Source of the DNA: Penicillus capitatus
Taxonomy: Eukaryota; Chlorophyta
Assembly (NCBI GenBank): GCA_965649825.1
Contig: OZ287694.1
Coordinates: 682,001-746,000, forward strand
DNA: 64,000 nt
Direction of reading: 5' to 3'
This document shows positions 61,501 through 64,000 of this stretch, piece by piece. Both the position numbers and the translations under genes were made by a program. Each line of letters begins with the position of its first letter. Positions within the stretch are counted from its first letter, which is position 1. Under the pieces are notes generated by a model. That model was not told the origin of the DNA. It searched no databases and was given only the letters and a program-made list of their open reading frames with translations.

Positions 61501-64000
61501 AGGGGATTGAGCGACGAAGGCAACCCGGCCTTGGATGACTGAAGGCGAGCCAGATACACGCTGAGTCAATCCGATGATGCTCGATAGAAGGGATGTTTTC
61601 CCAGACCCACTCGGTCCGAAGATTCCGGTCACCGAACCTGAAGGAATCTGTACGTCCAAATTCTGCAGGCATGATGGTTCCGAATCTAGATTCCAAGCAA
61701 ACTCTCCTTTCAAATGCACAGCCAAGTCCCCTGCAGAACAGTTACAATATTGGCGGGGTCACGGCAGCTCCAGTTCACCTGATGGCGAGTTATCTTCCTT
61801 TTCGTTTTCACAGTACTCTTCGGCGTTCAGGAAATCTTCGAGGGGTGTAATAATCTTCTTCATCTAGAAAAGAAGTCCATGGGAGTTTGTCTGTGCAGAA
61901 GAATGCGTGCCTTTCTTAAACGGGTCGTTATTTCATATAGCGTCTTTCCGACGGGAAAGAGTTCTTCCATCACGGTGTCATATGTGAACCACTGCGAGAT
62001 GTCGATGCTCTTTCTCTGTAGAGATGAGAGAAGAAACAGTGAGGCGACCATGATCCAATATAAACCATCCTCGAGTAAGGATTTTCCAACGAATATACAA
62101 GTATTCCTGGATGACAGACACCACGGCATAGCGATGTGACAAAGAAATACGTTTCAGTCGTACATGAGGAGAGCGATCCACGTTTTGTTTTTGACAGCAG
62201 GTGTCTGTCGCTCCATTGGCTGCTCCCATCCATGACACTTGACAGAGTATATTCCTGAAATAGATGGATGCCCACATCGGCAACATGATACAGATACAGA
62301 CCTGAGATAAGATCCTTTTCCCATTGAGCACGCTTATCCAGTGCTATTTTTCGATCGTCTGGTTTGTTGTCTTGTTTATCATCGTCTTCTTCGGTTTCTG
62401 TGTCCGGAATAGGAATGGCTATGAGACAGATAATGGCAATTGCGACGATGCCCAAGAACACTCCGAGGGCGACTCTTCCCAACTCTTGATAAATGATCCA
62501 GGACCCGATACCCACATCCACGGGGACGGCAATAATGAATGGCAGGAATTGAATGAATGACTTCAATCGGAGGCTCTCTATCAGAATAAGATTCCTGATG
62601 TGTTCGTCAGAAAACTTGAGACGCTCGGTTGAGGCAAGTAGAAGTGCTTTCCTATGAATCTCCGCCTTCAACATTGATGTGACTTGGCACCCAACTCGTT
62701 CTGTCACTTGTTCGGAATGGCGTTTGGCAAGCTTCATTATGAAGGTGAAAAGGAATAAAAGTACGGCAAGGCTTATGGGTTTTTCGAGCCAATGTATAAT
62801 ACCCTCTGACGTGAGCCAATGTATAATACCCTCTGACGAATCCTCATCCGCCTCGTTTTGCTCCATATCGTCCATATCCACATAGTTCACCATGTCACTG
62901 TAAGTTTCCGGAGGCAAAAAAGATTCTGGTTCATGATCGTCATCATCGTCGTCATCGTCGTCATCGTCATGATCGTCATAATCGTCATAATCGTCATAAT
63001 CGTCATCATTTCCTATTGCATCATAGATGTACACCACAATCCATAGCTGCGCAAGTTTCATCCCAGCTTCGATTAACCGAAGTACGACAGCCTTGGAGAA
63101 GTCTTGAACGGAAAGTAAACAAGAGAAGAACTTACCCAGAGGATTTGCCAACGCACTATCCTGAACAAGATCATCAGCAGGCCTCTCTTGGCCGGAGTGC
63201 GATTGTCGAGATTGCTCTCATCGGATGACGTTGACTGCCACCTTGATCGAAATTGTTGCCGAAGAGTGTTGACTTGATCTTTGATGTCCAACTGCCAGAT
63301 GCCTTTCATTTGAATGGGTTTATCAACAGCGGAATTCAAAAACGGCCAAATCCAAAAGAAACCAAGACGCGAGAGGAAGCCTGATTTGGTATCAGGCATA
63401 GTCGTGCTTTCTTCCTCTGGATTGCCATCAGTATCCGATCCTTCCAAGGGCTAGAAGCACTACGTTAGATGCGACGAGAAGAGCAGAAATATTCTGTAAA
63501 CTTCATAAGTGTGCTGGGGGTCGAGGATGAGATGATCAGCTGCTGGAATCTGGCTCAGAGCAAAGATGGTCAAAAAGAACTGACAAAGGGCAGAAAGCAT
63601 AAACCCGAAGTACAATGCATCGATCTTTGTCAAATATGGATTTAGGACGAAACCCGTCTTGGTCAGGTGCCCTGAATCAAATCGCATTCTGTATTGGCAT
63701 GTTAAAAAAGTTTGCTTGCCAACGAATGCCAGACAGAGAGAGAAGCGGACGGTCCAGAGCCCGTTCCATACGAAGTGACGCGTTTCGAGATAGAGGACAG
63801 TGACTGCAAGGGGCCAGAAGACAATGGCCATAAGATGACCTACAATTCACTCATCGAGATCGCAGACTACTGGCAATGACGTACTGAGATATTCATATGG
63901 GGCAGGTGCGACATTACCGCTGTATAGAACATGGTAACTGCAGAGCCGAGTAACAGATACGACAGTGGAAAGTGTCCAACAAATTGAACTCATGATCACT
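58597..64000 (-). CDS. ABCC-type (MRP) full ABC transporter, 5' end beyond window, degenerate ATPase sites
   Basis: Order on minus: TMD0-like helices (63460 to past 63900), L0 linker (GFLSRLGFFWIWPF), TMD1 (61970-63151), NBD1 (about 61090-61725), TMD2 (59740-60890), NBD2 (about 58900-59760) and a charged C-terminal exon ending at 58597. NBD1 keeps Walker A (GPSGSGKTS) and Q-loop (FVAQSPF), but the signature is ISRSQ, Walker B is ILLDN and the H-loop His is Asn (VSNDLQ). In NBD2 Walker A is GEYGNWRS after splicing (Lys lost), the Q-loop Gln is missing before TGTVRVNLDP, the signature is LDNRQ, Walker B DE is present and the H-loop is TMTSR. All introns seen are short; one (before VIVVDEG) appears GC-AG. 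The substrate is unknown. Confidence 0.85.
62786..62839 (-). repeat. 27-bp tandem duplication in the ABCC gene
   Basis: Two perfect or near-perfect copies of a 27-bp unit, in frame, giving a repeated SEGIIHWL peptide just before the second helix of TMD1. Confidence 0.85.
62936..63007 (-). repeat. trinucleotide tract encoding an Asp-rich loop
   Basis: A CAT/CGT triplet-rich run on plus encodes a minus-strand stretch of nearly pure Asp interrupted by Tyr and His, inside the first non-membrane loop of TMD1. It stays in frame. Confidence 0.88.

Overview
This is a eukaryotic nuclear genome window. The evidence is the gene content (ECM29, condensin subunit 1, TAF8, dynein light chain, ABCC transporter, mitochondrial bL35, TMEM65) and the many spliceosomal introns. 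The introns are very short and uniform: most are 43-58 bp with a mode near 47 bp, and nearly all are GT-AG. At least three genes carry probable GC-AG introns. Splicing at these sites restores complete reading frames whose exon lengths sum to a multiple of 3 in ECM29, TMEM65, TAF8, bL35, the VOC gene, the kinase and both adhesin-like genes, so the gene models are well supported. The lineage is a compact-genome protist or alga. I cannot place it further from sequence alone.

Layout. 1-7.6 kb is gene-poor and holds a decayed U-box gene and one copy of a dispersed AT-rich repeat. 7.7-14.4 kb holds a Reeler-DOMON-cytochrome b561 protein, TMEM65, a VOC/glyoxalase protein and a four-helix membrane protein. 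14.4-19.6 kb is mostly unassigned, with a Ty3-like integrase remnant and a 24-bp minisatellite. 19.9-39 kb is a duplicated accessory region: an intact U-box gene, then two large beta-helix/multi-TM surface proteins (A on minus at 22.0-28.3 kb, B on plus at 34.2-38.9 kb) arranged head to head around an AT-rich island with a second copy of the dispersed repeat and a 25-bp minisatellite. 39.9-64 kb is a dense housekeeping block: a hypothetical gene, ECM29, dynein light chain, condensin subunit 1, protein kinase, aspartate aminotransferase, mitochondrial bL35, TAF8 and an ABCC transporter that runs off the right edge.

The housekeeping genes are packed very tightly. Stops lie 6 bp apart (ECM29/dynein light chain) and 32 bp apart (bL35/TAF8). 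Divergent starts lie 48 bp apart (TMEM65/VOC) and 79 bp apart (aminotransferase/bL35), so shared promoters are likely.

The most unusual content is the A/B surface-protein pair. The signal-peptide exons differ completely, the following exons and introns are nearly identical, and the 3' halves are diverged, while B has lost about 470 residues of beta-helix. This looks like a mosaic, recombining surface-protein family. Other points of note are an ABCC transporter whose two ATPase domains both lack key catalytic residues, and a U-box protein with a predicted helical-bundle N-terminus.
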